A stretch of DNA of 26,268 nucleotides from Gnetum montanum (Eukaryota; Streptophyta; Gnetopsida; Gnetales; Gnetaceae). Under the pieces are notes generated by a model. That model was not told where the DNA came from. It searched no databases and saw only the letters and a list, made by a program, of their open reading frames with translations. A program made the position numbers and the translations under genes. The stretch lies in the NCBI GenBank assembly GCA_015680685.1, contig MNCI01034126.1, positions 13,310-39,577 on the forward strand, in the 5' to 3' direction. Positions 11,001 through 20,877 of the stretch are shown here, one piece after another (position 1 is the stretch's first letter; each line of letters opens with the position of its first letter).

Positions 11001-11999
11001 ATTTTTTAGCTCTAAAGGCTCCTGCTTGAAGTTATTAGGGATTTCTAACTCTCCCCAATAGTTATCATCATCTTCAACAAAGAGTTGAAAATGAACTTGT
11101 TCAATTTTGTCCATGTAACATAAGCACATGTTAGGCTCTCGGTTGGTTCCATGCATAATGTGCTACTATGTGAGTCAGCTATCAACCACTGGGTGCCCTC
11201 CTATTTTGTGGTTTCTACATATAGATACCTTTGAATATTAATTTCTTGTGCATACTGATTACTTGCTTTAATGTATATACTCTTGATGGACCAAATCTTT
11301 TGCACGCAATTGCACCCATTATCACTGTATGCAATGCATGGAATACACTTCTTCTCTATTTTTCCCAATTCATTTTCTTTGGATTGTTTTAGAGATAGGT
11401 CCCTTATACCCATAGGTGCATTGACTGTGCTTAACCAAGCCCTTCCCATAATGATGAGGAAGTCACTTTTATAGTTTTTAACCTTGATCACCAGAAAATC
11501 AGCAGGATAGGACCACCTACAAATTGTGGTCACAATGCCCTCTACTAATCCCAGAGGGATAGTAATTGACTAATCTACCAACTCTAAATGAATGGTACTC
11601 TTCTTAAGAGGTGGTAGGTTCCGGGCTTTATACATGTCATGAGAGATAAGATTAACTATGGAATTAGAGTCAAGAAGAGCCTTGCATGGCTCATGTCCAG
11701 CAATCTACAAGTAAATGAATAGACTTCTTGGATCAAATCTTTTTGTGGGAAGATTACTAGCCTTGATCTAGTCAAAAACAACATGAGTTAGCATTATAAT
11801 GCAAATTTGAGGTGACACTTGGTTTGAAGGGCACTCAAAAGTGTTTGATGCAGAGGAGGAGGGTTATAGATTTAGGATGATCAGCTAGACTAGATTGTGA
11901 GGGTTGAAGAGGACTGCTGGGTCAGAATAAGGATCTTTTCCTAGATTGATTGTTTGATCCACTCAGTTGGAAAGCTAGTTGTGAATGTACAGTCCTCGC
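8092..11999 (-). pseudogene. pol: pol of element A (protease, RT, RNase H, integrase), broken
   Basis: Encodes the replication enzymes of a Ty3/gypsy element. Order: protease around 11500-11700, with its Asp (complement 11669-11671) in a degraded LLDSNS; RT around 10290-10780, with PLPFVDQVLD, GYSGYNQIQI, FGLCNAPTTFQ and the catalytic FMDDF at complement 10330-10341; RNase H around 9550-9900; integrase around 8250-9270. The integrase keeps its zinc-binding H..H...C..C (HEGPCGGHY and SCERCQQ), the first Asp (IDFMGP) and the final Glu (QAEVTN). The second Asp position reads Asn (complement 8855-8857, ICNNGTHF). A C-terminal tail after QQVKPF ends at a TAA at 8094-8092. The frame has many stops and shifts, often where CAA, CAG, CGA or TGG is expected. 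The gag/pol border at 11999 is approximate, since such elements often use one frame. Confidence 0.8.
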
Positions 12000-14238
12000 A
12001 ACATTTCATTGTTATGGCTATGGAGGAATCTCACCCTACATGGATGGAGTAGGAGGTAATTGGGTTGAAGGTGGAGGTATGTGTGCAGACGAATGTGGAG
12101 GGTGGTATGGATATGGATTTTTTCCTTGAGTAGATGATGAATGTGTTTGGTGGTACTATGGAGGGTAATAATGATGCTGAAATGAGGTATGACTTGCAAA
12201 ACTTCTTGGAGAGACAAGTTGCTAGACATAGCACCCATATAGATCTGGTTTCCTATAAGGGTACTACTACCTTGGCAGTAGCATTCCTCATGATTATGGT
12301 TGGTTCCACTATTGGTATTATTCATAAGGTTATGAAGGAGTTCCACTTGGGTTTTAATTTTGTTACTACTAGTAGAACTGCCTTGGATTGCCTTAAGGAT
12401 AAGGCAATCATCTAAGTCCTTGCCTATGTGCTAATTGAGGATTTAATGCATACACTCCAAACTCTTGTAAGTGTGACACCATAGGATAACATCCCTTTGG
12501 ATGTTCATATTGATAGATGTCACAATTAGTTTCATCATTAGATTCAGTTTCCACAACTTCCTCTACTACCACAGCTTTGCCCTTACATCTTTGGTATGCA
12601 CGTTTAGCTTCTTTTCACCGTTTGCAATTATGATCACTATTTTGATCTTTGGATTCTTCAGAAATCTTCATAGTATTTTAAAATTTTTCATCCAAAGAGT
12701 TCCATAATTTATCAACCTTTGCTAAAATGTTAGAAATAGAATTTTGGATGGGCAAGGTTTTCCTGTTCACCACTTCATCGAGCAATGACTCCTCCTTGTC
12801 ACAAAATCGAAGCTCCCATTTCTTGATAAAAGGATCCCTATTATACTCTTCTATACTTTCCCTTTTTTGTAGTTCACCTTCTTCTTTTGCTACCTACTCA
12901 ATTAGCCTTTGGAACTGATGGGCTCTTAGTTTAGATAATCTTCCTTGGGCATATACCCCAAGAGTTCTTCTAGTTTTTGCTTTGATCCCATCTATGATGT
13001 GGTGAAGTTGTTTCCTCTGAGAATAATCATGGCCAAGGCATTAGTGTAAGAGTGAATAGTATTTGCCCATGGCAGCATCCAAGGGTTTATGTGTTCCCTA
13101 TTTTTATCCTTGGATTTTCCTTCTTAGATTAGAAACTCTGGAGTACATATGATATTTATTATTAAATAGCTCTAACATGGTACTCCATCTACAGATGGAT
13201 TCTGGCTCTAAAGACCAATACAAACTTTTAGCTACCTTGATGAGTGTCTTTGAGAAAAGATTGAGTTTCTGCCATTCATTTTCTATGTTTTGTAAGGCAC
13301 ATGAATCATGAAAAGCATGTAGATGTGTTTGTGGATTAGAGTTGTATTTCCCTCAAATATTGGAATATTATTCATGTCTAAGTGCTTGATCCAAATGTCT
13401 TTCATATGCCTAGTTGGAATTTTAACTACCTCTACAATGTTGAGCATACTACGAGTTGTTAATAGAGGTTCATCATCATCATTGTGTCAATGACGTCAAT
13501 GATGGTTTCAGCCACCCCTTCGATCTTGGTGGCCTTCATGGTCATTATTGTCTCGTTGATGACCTTCATTATGATTGTTTCGATAGTGACTTCTATGAGA
13601 ACCATTAAATGAAGAGGAATGTTCGGAATCAGATGAAGAGGAAGAAGAGGAAGGTTGACCATCATTGCCACCACTTTTTCATTTATTCTAAGCATCATCC
13701 TTAGATTCCTTACCATTGTGATGCTTGCCCAAGTCCCTACCTTACCCATCACTTTTTCCTAAACCTAGTTTATGAATAGTGGATCGTAGCTTCAGGTTCA
13801 CACCCTTGTCACTAGTAACAAGGGGTGGAGAATCTTCATGTTGAGAACCTTCAAAGGGAGGATCTCATTATCATCTTGATCAAGTAGGAACAAGGGATTA
13901 GTATAGTGTTTCCCCTTTGTAGCCTCATGAAGTTTCTCCTGATGTCGATCTTGCTTGCATTGTGTTTCGGTGGGACAATAGGTATCATAACCATTCACAA
14001 TGTATTCTTCATGAAGATCTGCAATGCTCAACTTCTTAAGGGTTTTAAATAGCATCTCGGGCATAGATCTATCAGGGGACAAGATGATGTTGCCCTCCAT
14101 ATCATGCCATTGTAGCTGTTCATCCTAATGTAGGATGAAGGTAAAGTCTAGTACATACTCATCTAGATGAGTATATATCACTTTGAACTCCTATGGGACC
14201 AAAGATTTGACATCTTCGTGCTTGTGAAAAGAAGACAT
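12000..14238 (-). pseudogene. gag: gag of element A, broken
   Basis: Structural polyprotein of the virus-like particle. The likely start is the ATG at 14238-14236 (MSSFHKHEDVKSL), about 140 bp after the PBS. An N-terminal region reaches to about 13750, then a Ser/Asp/His-rich linker (13450-13720), then the capsid region (about 12850-13400) with LDMNNIPIFEG, LHAFHDS, WQKLNLFSKTL and LEPESICRWSTMLELF. The nucleocapsid knuckle at complement 12483-12524 reads CDIYQYEHPKGCY, so two of its cysteine positions read Tyr compared with element B. A Pro/Gln/Tyr-rich tail follows. Several stops and frame changes interrupt it. It is the most complete gag in the window: C has only its first part and B lacks the capsid core. 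Confidence 0.7.
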
Positions 14239-14374
14239 TTTGCAATATAGAATAAAACATTAGCGTGCGTTTATAATTCTATGTATAGTGGGAATGATAT
14301 TGACATTGAGGTTTGTACAATGATATTAATGGTATTCACTTAAATCTAAATAGTGCACATTTCAATAAACAAAG

Positions 14375-14392
14375 TCCTCGGCAATGGTGCCA
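14375..14392 (-). other. Primer binding site of element A (tRNA-Asp type)
   Basis: The minus strand reads TGGCACCATTGCCGAGGA one base after the LTR end. Plant tRNA-Asp-primed elements of the Athila/Tat group carry TGGCGCCGTTGCCGGGGA. The match is 15 of 18, and all three differences are G to A. This fixes the element's direction and the inner LTR boundary at 14394. Confidence 0.8.
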
Positions 14393-14393
14393 A

Positions 14394-15317
14394 TGATGAG
14401 CGGTGAGGTACCCCTACACCCAACCATATGAATCACAAAGCATTCATGCATGATCTAGTCAAATTCCGTGGACTTTATCGCTTCTGGTGCACTAGTCCTC
14501 TAGGAAATGAATCTTTTCATAAGGTCAATCATTGTCTTTCCAATTACACTTGTGATTTACATTGCTATGGTTAAGTGTAATTAAGGCATCCAATTTTTAT
14601 CATTTTGTATTTTTATGGTTTCGACACTTAAAGAGAGATAAAGTGGTTGGACTAACTAATTTAATTTAACTATTCAACTAATGTCTAACTAGTCCTAAAA
14701 TAAACATCTGGTCCCACTTTTTGTACATGTCTTGAATCCACATATCCACTACTAGGCGACCAAGTGCTATGCTTCTGGGTGTATTAAGCAATAACGTTGT
14801 TGTGATTACCAAGTGAATACGTGTTACGCTCGAAGTGGTTGTACTTATGTGTGTAATCTATCTTGCTTAATTGCCTCATTAACTTAATTTCTGGGAAACA
14901 TTTAATAAATAATTGGAAACATTTAACAAATAATTGAAAACATTAAATGCATAGATGAAATATTTAATCTATCCAAAGTGTTGCAAGGTTTATCAAAAAG
15001 CTTACCTTTATTGCCACACACACTATCGTGCTCAGGTACAACAATGCTTAAATAAAGATTTGTACACTCAATGTCTCCTACTGCAAGCACTTGGGAGAAA
15101 AATTCTAACTTTCAAATGGAAAAAGTGCAAGAGCTTTGTTGCAACTACAATCTCTTTTGCCATAAATGCAACTGGTGAACATGTATTTATTGTTGATTAC
15201 AAACATTGCATCAACGGGGCCACATCGATGCATGATATGATGCATCAACTAGGCCTCATCAACAAGACCTAGTCAACGAGGCCACATCGATGTAGCCAAC
15301 AGAACTATGACTCATCA
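14394..15317 (-). repeat. 5' LTR of element A, complete (924 bp)
   Basis: Bounded by TGATGAG (14394-14400) and its exact inverse CTCATCA (15311-15317), a 7-bp terminal inverted repeat starting TG and ending CA. The PBS follows one base inside. Compared with the 3' LTR it has a 21-bp unit (GAAACATTTAAYAAATAATTG) doubled at 14895-14936. The U3 end (about 15220-15317) is packed with palindromic words such as GATGCATGATATGATGCATC. Confidence 0.85.
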
Positions 15318-15722
15318 CATATGAAATATGATGTACATTGTTGGTTTACAAAGACTCAACGATGGTTTAGTTGATAAAGAAAAACATATGTGAAAGATAT
15401 ATCCATGGAAACGATGTTTATATGATTGTCATATGAAACATGTGAAGATGGAATGACAAGAATTAAAGGATGTAACCATAATTGATAATCAAAGCCATGC
15501 AAAAGTAGTTATGAATAAAATATTCAACAAAAGGAAGTAGTCATGTATTTAACTTACAAATTGCACATGAAGTACTGGAGCCAAAGACTAAAATACACTA
15601 TGAATAATTACTCACATCAACATATAGGATGGAAAAAGAAGGAAAAGAATTGTCATGAGTCAACGTTGTGAACTATAGATTAATTAAGGTTTACTTGTAT
15701 CCAAAAGGGAGTGTGAGGTGGT
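15318..15722 (+). pseudogene. Relic D: tail of a Ty1/copia-like RNase H and candidate polypurine tract
   Basis: One plus-strand frame reads KDVTIIDNQSHAKVVMNKIF followed by NKR (about 15465-15540). Copia RNase H ends in a block of the form DNQSaik-x3-N-x2-F-x2-R. Here Asp, Asn, Gln, Ser, Lys, Asn, Phe and Arg fall at the expected spacings. Stops interrupt the frame on both sides. Near the right end, AAAAGGGAGTGTGAGG resembles a polypurine tract. Element A begins at 15317, so the relic is cut there. The copia call rests on one short motif. Confidence 0.4.
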
Positions 15723-16577
15723 TGATGAAGCATCATATGTCTGGTAGCTACATTGATACATCCCTATCAATGTAGCCCCGTTAATGTATCCTTGGATGCA
15801 TTGACACTAAGTTGCCCAAAGCCTATGTATATGCACACACCCTTCACATAGAGGCATCATTTGGTCAATAGTGTAGCTAAAATCTTATAGTTTCTCTCGT
15901 AATCTTAGCAAATAGTCAATGAGTACTTGCAACATGGATTTTAGGCAATTATACATATTCAAGTGGCCTTGTACCTAGACACATTCCATGAATGATAATA
16001 AGATTGAAATGGACTCATATTCATTGTAGCACTTTAAATTAGAATAGATTTACTTTCAATGCAATTTACTTTCTAAATACTTAGTTAATATTTACATTTT
16101 TATGCACATTAATCAATTGGTGGAATGAGTGTGACCAATTTTGAGCATAAACACATATTTGCTTGGCAATCCTAGTAGTGTTATTACTTCGTTCACCTAG
16201 TAGCATAATAGTTGGTAATCCTAGTAGTGGGTATGTGAATTCAGAATGTGTATGGTAAGTTGGGAATGGATACTCATTATCCCTAGGATAGTTTAGGATT
16301 TATTTTCTTATTATTAGTTAGATTAATTAAATAATTAATTCTTATATTTTTATATAGCTTAGCCATAGCTACACAACATCAATAATCATATGCCTCACTT
16401 TGGACTAAGCTATACATGACAAAACTACCACTAGTCTAAGTGAAAAGATAGTGACCTATGATCAAAAACTTAATGCTTTAGATGATACACTAATTCAATT
16501 AACAAAATTTTACTAGCTTGCACATGAATGCTTGTGATTCATATGGTTGGGCATAAGGGACATTTTGTTGCTTATCA
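15723..16577 (+). repeat. 5' LTR of element C (855 bp)
   Basis: Starts TGATGAAG and ends CTTATCA, with the PBS one base later. It is similar to A's LTR over most of its length. For example CCTAGTAGTGGGTATGTGAA (around 16230) and GATTCATATGGTTGGGC near the end both have partners in A. It is more diverged from A than A's two LTRs are from each other. TATGTATATGC near 15822 could be its TATA box. Confidence 0.7.
15747..15776. repeat. Perfect 12-bp inverted repeat in U3 of element C
   Basis: GCTACATTGATA (15747-15758), loop CATCCC, then TATCAATGTAGC (15765-15776), an exact inverse. It lies 24 bp inside the LTR start. A's U3 has the related near-palindrome GGCTACATCGATGTGGCC at the equivalent place. 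Confidence 0.8.
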
Positions 16578-16578
16578 T

Positions 16579-16596
16579 TAGCACCATTTCCTTGAA
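16579..16596 (+). other. Decayed primer binding site of element C (tRNA-Asp type)
   Basis: TAGCACCATTTCCTTGAA lies one base after the LTR end, matching the tRNA-Asp-type PBS at 11 of 18 positions. The position and the same one-base spacer as in A and B support the call. Confidence 0.6.
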
Positions 16597-16746
16597 TTGT
16601 GCTAATAATCTAGATTGGTTATATTATAAATGATTTTCGTAAAAGCATTCACAATTCATCTTTTAGAAAATATTAATATTTTAAGTTATATACATTATGA
16701 ACTAAAAATATTTCCTCTTCATATAGGGTTGATACTTCATCACTTG

Positions 16747-17285
16747 ATGAGAACAAGGAGGACCTCAAGGCCTAGGTTCTTCTACAAATCTAAAAGAGAC
16801 GAAGCAAGGGACCATAGTGGGAGATATAGGAGCCATGGTGATTCTCCTGGTTCACCATCTTCCTTTTCATCTTCAACATCTAGTTTTGATGAAGATGAAC
16901 ATAGGTATGGAGATAGAGCTCCACTAAGAGATCAAGATGAAGATAGAAATAAAAATGAAAAATAAGATGTAAGATATCAAATGGAGCATAGACAAGATCA
17001 TCACAATCAGACAAATAGAAATAGAGATTATGATCATGACATGTCTGATGATGAAGAAATCTTGTTGGCTACTAGAAGCAAAAAACAAATCATGGAGGCA
17101 ATTAGAATACTCCACAAGCATCAAAGGGAAAGCCACATCAAATGAGTTGATATGAATAACATTTCTAAATTTGAGGAAGGCTATAACTTTGATCCATAAC
17201 ATCATTTACAAGCCTTCCATGATGCCTACATCTTGCAAAATATCAAAAGTAAATAGCAAAAGCTTAAGCTCTGCTCTAAGATGCT
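16747..17285 (+). pseudogene. gag: gag N-terminal fragment of element C
   Basis: Begins MRTRRTSRPRFFYKSKRDEA, continues through a Ser-rich then Asp/Glu/Arg-rich linker (SPSSFSSSTSSFDEDEH), and reaches the start of the capsid region (VDMNNISKFEEGYNF, HHLQAFHDAYILQN). These have clear partners in A's gag (DMNNIPIFEG, HLHAFHDS.ALQN). Stops interrupt the frame from about 16963 on. Similarity to A's gag ends at about 17285, in the capsid, where the sequence switches to ORF3. The first ATG of this open frame is upstream at 16630, but the charged gag-like part starts at 16747. Confidence 0.65.
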
Positions 17286-19111
17286 ATCACGCCACGCGAG
17301 GTGCAACGGACGATCCTCCAAGAGCTAAATTTTGGACGATTCCTCGAGCATACACCAGAAGACGTAAGGCTCCAATTGCAGAACTCTCTGATGTGGCCAA
17401 TCATCACAGCCAGTGGTGAATGGTACTTAGGAGAAACTTATCTCTTTTGGACGAATCGGCAACCAGGGTCAAGAGTAAGAATCAAAGACATTTATGTCTC
17501 TTACTCTTTAGAAGCAATAGCGAAAGCTCTGGGGTTGCCTGAAACAGGGGTAGATGTGGCAAAAATTCAAAAACAGGCTGATCCAGAGGTAAAGGTGCAA
17601 TGGACTCGACGGTGCTATGGGGTAGAGTGTAAGGAATTCGACTTCTTGAGCACAGTGGAGAGAGTATACTCCAAGATAGTGTCTTACCATTTGAATCCAA
17701 CGGTAAGACCTAGAAAAATCACAGCCTTCTCTGCTCATGCGTGTGTCTCCTTGAGTGGGAAATTTCCCATGAGTCTTCCACAACTATTATTTTTGGAGAT
17801 TGAAAAAAGGTTCGCTAAGAACGAACATGGAAGACAAGCTCTCCCCTTTCCCTGCCTAATCCAAAAGTTATGCAAATGGGCAGGGATAGCATGATACTCT
17901 AATGATATCACCTAGCATGCCCCAATTTCCTCGTGGCGAGAAATGATGAAAGATAAAATGCCTATTGCCACACAGACAGAGGAGGAGTAGCAACCAGCTC
18001 CACCACTTGCACAAACAATGCAATCGAGCTCGCAAAACACAGCAGAATACCTCCACAAGATCTAGGAAACGCTCTTGAGCTAGCAAGAGCAATCTAGCAG
18101 GATTGGTGGAAGAGAAGACCCTTTGGTCTATCGCCTTGCCATGAGCCACCTAGAGCAAGTGGCTCACTCAATTAGCTTGCTTGAAAGGGAAGGACCGATA
18201 TTCTCCGTCGCCCGAGCACAAGTTCCAACCAGAATAGATCTAAGCATCTGAGATGTATCAACATCAACCCAACAGTTATTCCCTGAAATCTCAGGGAATT
18301 CTGCTACCTTCTCAGTTCACTTGGAAGATGGTGAAGGGGTGATGGTCCTGGTGATGCAACACCAGGGACAAGAAGTTGCGGCCGAAGTGGTTGTTGACAC
18401 AATTGTTACTGCTCTCAATGCATCGGTAGGACCTGTACTAAACATTCATGGACTACAAGATGTATAGGTGTCTGCCAAAAATTTGCATAGCCAGATTAAC
18501 GCAGCCCAACATGAAGACCTATTGGACCGACTGGTGGGACCGGCCAACCGCTTCCAGATGTCTTCGACCTTCCGGACAACATTACTGCAACTTAGTCGAA
18601 ACTGCTCTAAGAAAAGGGCAAGAGCCTTGTTTTGGAAGGGCAACTTGAAGCTGCTTAAGTCGCTTATCAGTGCTTGGCAACTGAGGTAGCCCAATTAAGA
18701 GCCCAGCTTGTCGATCCATCCATCCTCAACTGCGAAATCACCAGAGATGAAGCTTTTTAGCAGCTTCAGCTTAAACTCTAGGTTGTTGAGGATGTGCGAG
18801 AGATAGCGATCCTTGACAAGTCCATAGCAGATGCCCAAGCGTATCACTTGGAGAAGGACTTGGCGGAGGTTCTCTAGGAGAATGTGTAGCTAACCATGGA
18901 AGTTCATCACCTGCGTAATGTTGGTACGGAGAATGAACACATGAAATATTTTATCCACCAATAGTAGGAGGAGCTAGCCAGGGTGAACGTAGACATAAGA
19001 AGGTTGGCAGCTGAAAATCAAAATCTGTCAATGGAGTAGGTTCGAGCATTGCGACAAAAGTCTACAATCGAGATTGCTGCTTGGAAAAATGAGGCCGTGA
19101 AATTTGAACAT
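17286..19111 (+). pseudogene. ORF3 fragment of element C (globular domain and coiled coil)
   Basis: Same protein as A's ORF3. The first part, to about 17894, stays open for 197 codons (17301-17894), with VQRTILQELNFGRFLE, SGEWYLGETYLFW, RIKDIYVSYSLEAIAKALGL, TVRPRKITAFSAHACVSLSG and LPQLLFLEIEKRF then LPFPCLIQKLCKWAG. It breaks at a TGA at 17892. Similarity to A resumes in several frames and ends in the coiled coil (ELARVNVDIRRLAAENQNL, QKSTIEIAAWKNEAVKFE). Its first codons (TPREVQ) align with about residue 80 of A's ORF3, so the N-terminus is missing. The domain resembles the plant transposon-protein family PF20167 by eye. Confidence 0.65.
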
Positions 19112-19741
19112 TGATGTATCTAAGCCCATTGGCATGATGGTAATAAAGACGAACTATTCGAGCATTCCTTGCAGCATTTGGACTTAGCTATTTTATGCAT
19201 TTAGTAGTTTAATATATTTATGCTTTGTTAGTTACATGTTAATTACTTAAGTTTCTATTATTATTGTTTTAATCGCTATTGTTCATTCGTAGTTCATAAA
19301 GGCCATAAGTACGACCATCTTGAACATAAATCAAACACTTGGTAAACTTAGTGACGCTTAACGTCTGGTAGCCCAGAAGTGTTAGGAGATGCTCAGAACT
19401 TTCTCAGAAGATGGGACCGAATACTTATGCTAGGAACAGTTAGAATACAAGTTAGGATAATTAGAGATTAGATAATAGTTTATTCCTTACCTTTCATACC
19501 TTAAATTAGCCATCAAAAGATATGCAAAAAGCTATAAAAATCATTAGCCTTAGTCTCACTTAACCATCGTAAACGGAACATCACAAGTGAGGTTAGGAAG
19601 ACAATGACTGTTCTAACCCAGAGTTTCACTGGTTAGAGTCTGGTGTATGTTAAGTACTTACAGTTTATGGAATTCGATCGAGTCACATGCAAATGCCCGT
19701 GATTCATATGGTTGGGCGTAGGGGTACCTAGCTGCTCATCA
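19112..19741 (+). repeat. 5' LTR of element B (630 bp)
   Basis: The right end CTCATCA (19735-19741) followed by a PBS is firm. Sequences such as CACTTAACCATCG, ATCACAAGTGAGG and GATTCATATGGTTGGGCGTA align with the 3' halves of A's and C's LTRs. The left end is set at TGATG (19112), which mirrors the terminal CATCA and is exactly where ORF3 similarity to A stops. The first 200 bp do not resemble the U3 of A or C, so the left boundary is less certain. Confidence 0.6.
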
Positions 19742-19742
19742 T

Positions 19743-19760
19743 TGACGCCATTGCTAGGGA
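19743..19760 (+). other. Primer binding site of element B (tRNA-Asp type)
   Basis: TGACGCCATTGCTAGGGA lies one base after the LTR end and matches the tRNA-Asp-type PBS at 14 of 18 positions. All differences are transitions. Confidence 0.75.
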
Positions 19761-19847
19761 CTGTTAAGTCTTACATGTGTCATCTAACCTTAGTGAAATT
19801 ATCATTCAAGTCATTGGAGCATCCAGAACCTTGGAGCAGAGTATGTC

Positions 19848-20877
19848 ATGAATGACCATGACTACCGTGACTATCGTCCCATAGAGGCTCAAAGAGTAAG
19901 AGATCAGTAGCGGGTGGACAGATATGAATAGCTAAAGAGGAAACAATTCAGTAACCCCTTATTCTTGCAAGGGCTGCCAGACAATGGGGATCCCATCTTT
20001 CATGACACCCATTCAATCGAACTTGCCCTGGGGCACCAGGTCCTCCAATCCATGATTCATTCCAAGCATCTAGGTGGCCAAGATTCCCAAGGGGATGGAG
20101 GGTCACATAGCAAGGATGAATGGGACGATCAGGACCATAATTTGAAATTTCAGCAAAGGTGGATAAGATGTGGGACTCTCTAAACGAAAATGTCCAAAGC
20201 ATGTTGAAACTCATAGAGGAGTCTAGAGCACATAGTAATGACCATGATCAGCGCTGGAAGAAGGAAGATGAACGTGCCCAATATAAGGGAAAGGGTAAGG
20301 TTGCTATAACAAAGCAAGTTATAGACTCTGACATCGAGGAGGAAGATGAATGTGGCATATGCCAATATGAACATCCTAAGGGATGTTGTCCTGTGGTATC
20401 ACATCTTCAACAGTTTGGGATGTACGCATTGAACCCTTGCTTGGCACAAAGGCAAACACCCTGAAGGTTACCTTATCCACAAGGCAATTTTAGGTGATTC
20501 CACCAGCAGCAGCAAGGATACTATCCAAGTGGAGCGCCACTGCAACCATATGAATACTTCCAATAGTGGTAGGACCCACAAACATGGGGGATGCCACCCC
20601 CAAGGCAACAGTACCCTTACAAATAGCCAAATCCTTATGGGTACTATGTTCAGCAACCAGTCTCTCCAAGGGACTCTTTCAGCCATGCGGCCTTTTAAAG
20701 TCATACCACCCCCTGGAGTATTTTCGCCCTCAATCTCAATCACCCCAGGGGGAAAACCCACATCTCTTCTATTCTCCATCACCTTCTCTTGCCACTTCTC
20801 CATCACATCCCACTAAGCTACCACCTGCACCTTCGATGCAAGGAGAAATAATGCCACTGCCGCAGTAGTGAAACACT
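19848..20877 (+). pseudogene. gag: gag of element B without capsid core
   Basis: The frame starts MNDHDYRDYRPIEAQRVRDQ near 19848, has two early stops, and reads through SNPLFLQGLPDNGDPIFHDT, like the NPLFLLDQDDNEILPL part of A's gag. After a Gly/Ser/Asp-rich linker (to about 20150) it passes straight to KVDKMWDSLNENVQ (20156 on), which in A lies after the capsid. So about 250 residues of capsid are missing. The nucleocapsid knuckle is intact at 20351-20392 (CGICQYEHPKGCCP, spacing C-x2-C-x3-H-x4-C, as in Athila-type gags). The tail is rich in Gln, Pro and Tyr (QQQQGYYPSGAPLQPYEYF). A frame change lies near 20155 and several stops follow 20460. Confidence 0.7.

Larger units (their letters stand above)
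2150..15317 (-). mobile_element. Element A: Athila/Tat-like Ty3/gypsy LTR retrotransposon, decayed
   Basis: Two direct repeats (2150-2910 and 14394-15317) flank a reverse-oriented interior with a PBS, gag, pol and a third ORF. The pol order is protease, RT, RNase H, integrase, which is Ty3/gypsy. The RT active site FMDDF, the tRNA-Asp PBS and the large 3' ORF point to the Athila/Tat side of that group. The two LTRs agree at roughly nine bases in ten by eye, so the insertion is old. In-frame stops and frameshifts occur in every gene. The outer end of the 3' LTR is missing, so no target-site duplication can be checked. The right boundary (15317) is sharp, with CTCATCA matching TGATGAG at the other LTR end. 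Confidence 0.85.
15723..19111 (+). mobile_element. Element C: internally deleted relative of element A, interrupted by B
   Basis: A complete LTR (15723-16577), PBS and gag N-terminus are followed by an abrupt switch at about 17285 to ORF3 sequence. The ORF3 similarity to element A continues to about 19111 and stops where element B's LTR begins. Compared with A, everything from mid-capsid through pol and the spacer (about 7.5 kb) is missing. The rest of C's ORF3 and its 3' LTR should lie beyond B, outside the window. Confidence 0.65.

Noticed and set aside
12134-12415. 93-codon plus-strand frame
   Set aside because: Antisense to the gag tail of element A, which is supported by similarity to element B.
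14375-14392. A tRNA-Asp gene fragment rather than a PBS
   Set aside because: Only the complement of the tRNA 3' end is present, directly next to an LTR end, and it occurs three times in that setting.
17482-17783. Minus-strand frames of 72 and 91 codons
   Set aside because: Antisense shadows of the well-supported ORF3 domain at 17301-17894.
20468-20806. 112-codon minus-strand frame
   Set aside because: Antisense to the Gln/Pro/Tyr-rich tail of B's gag.
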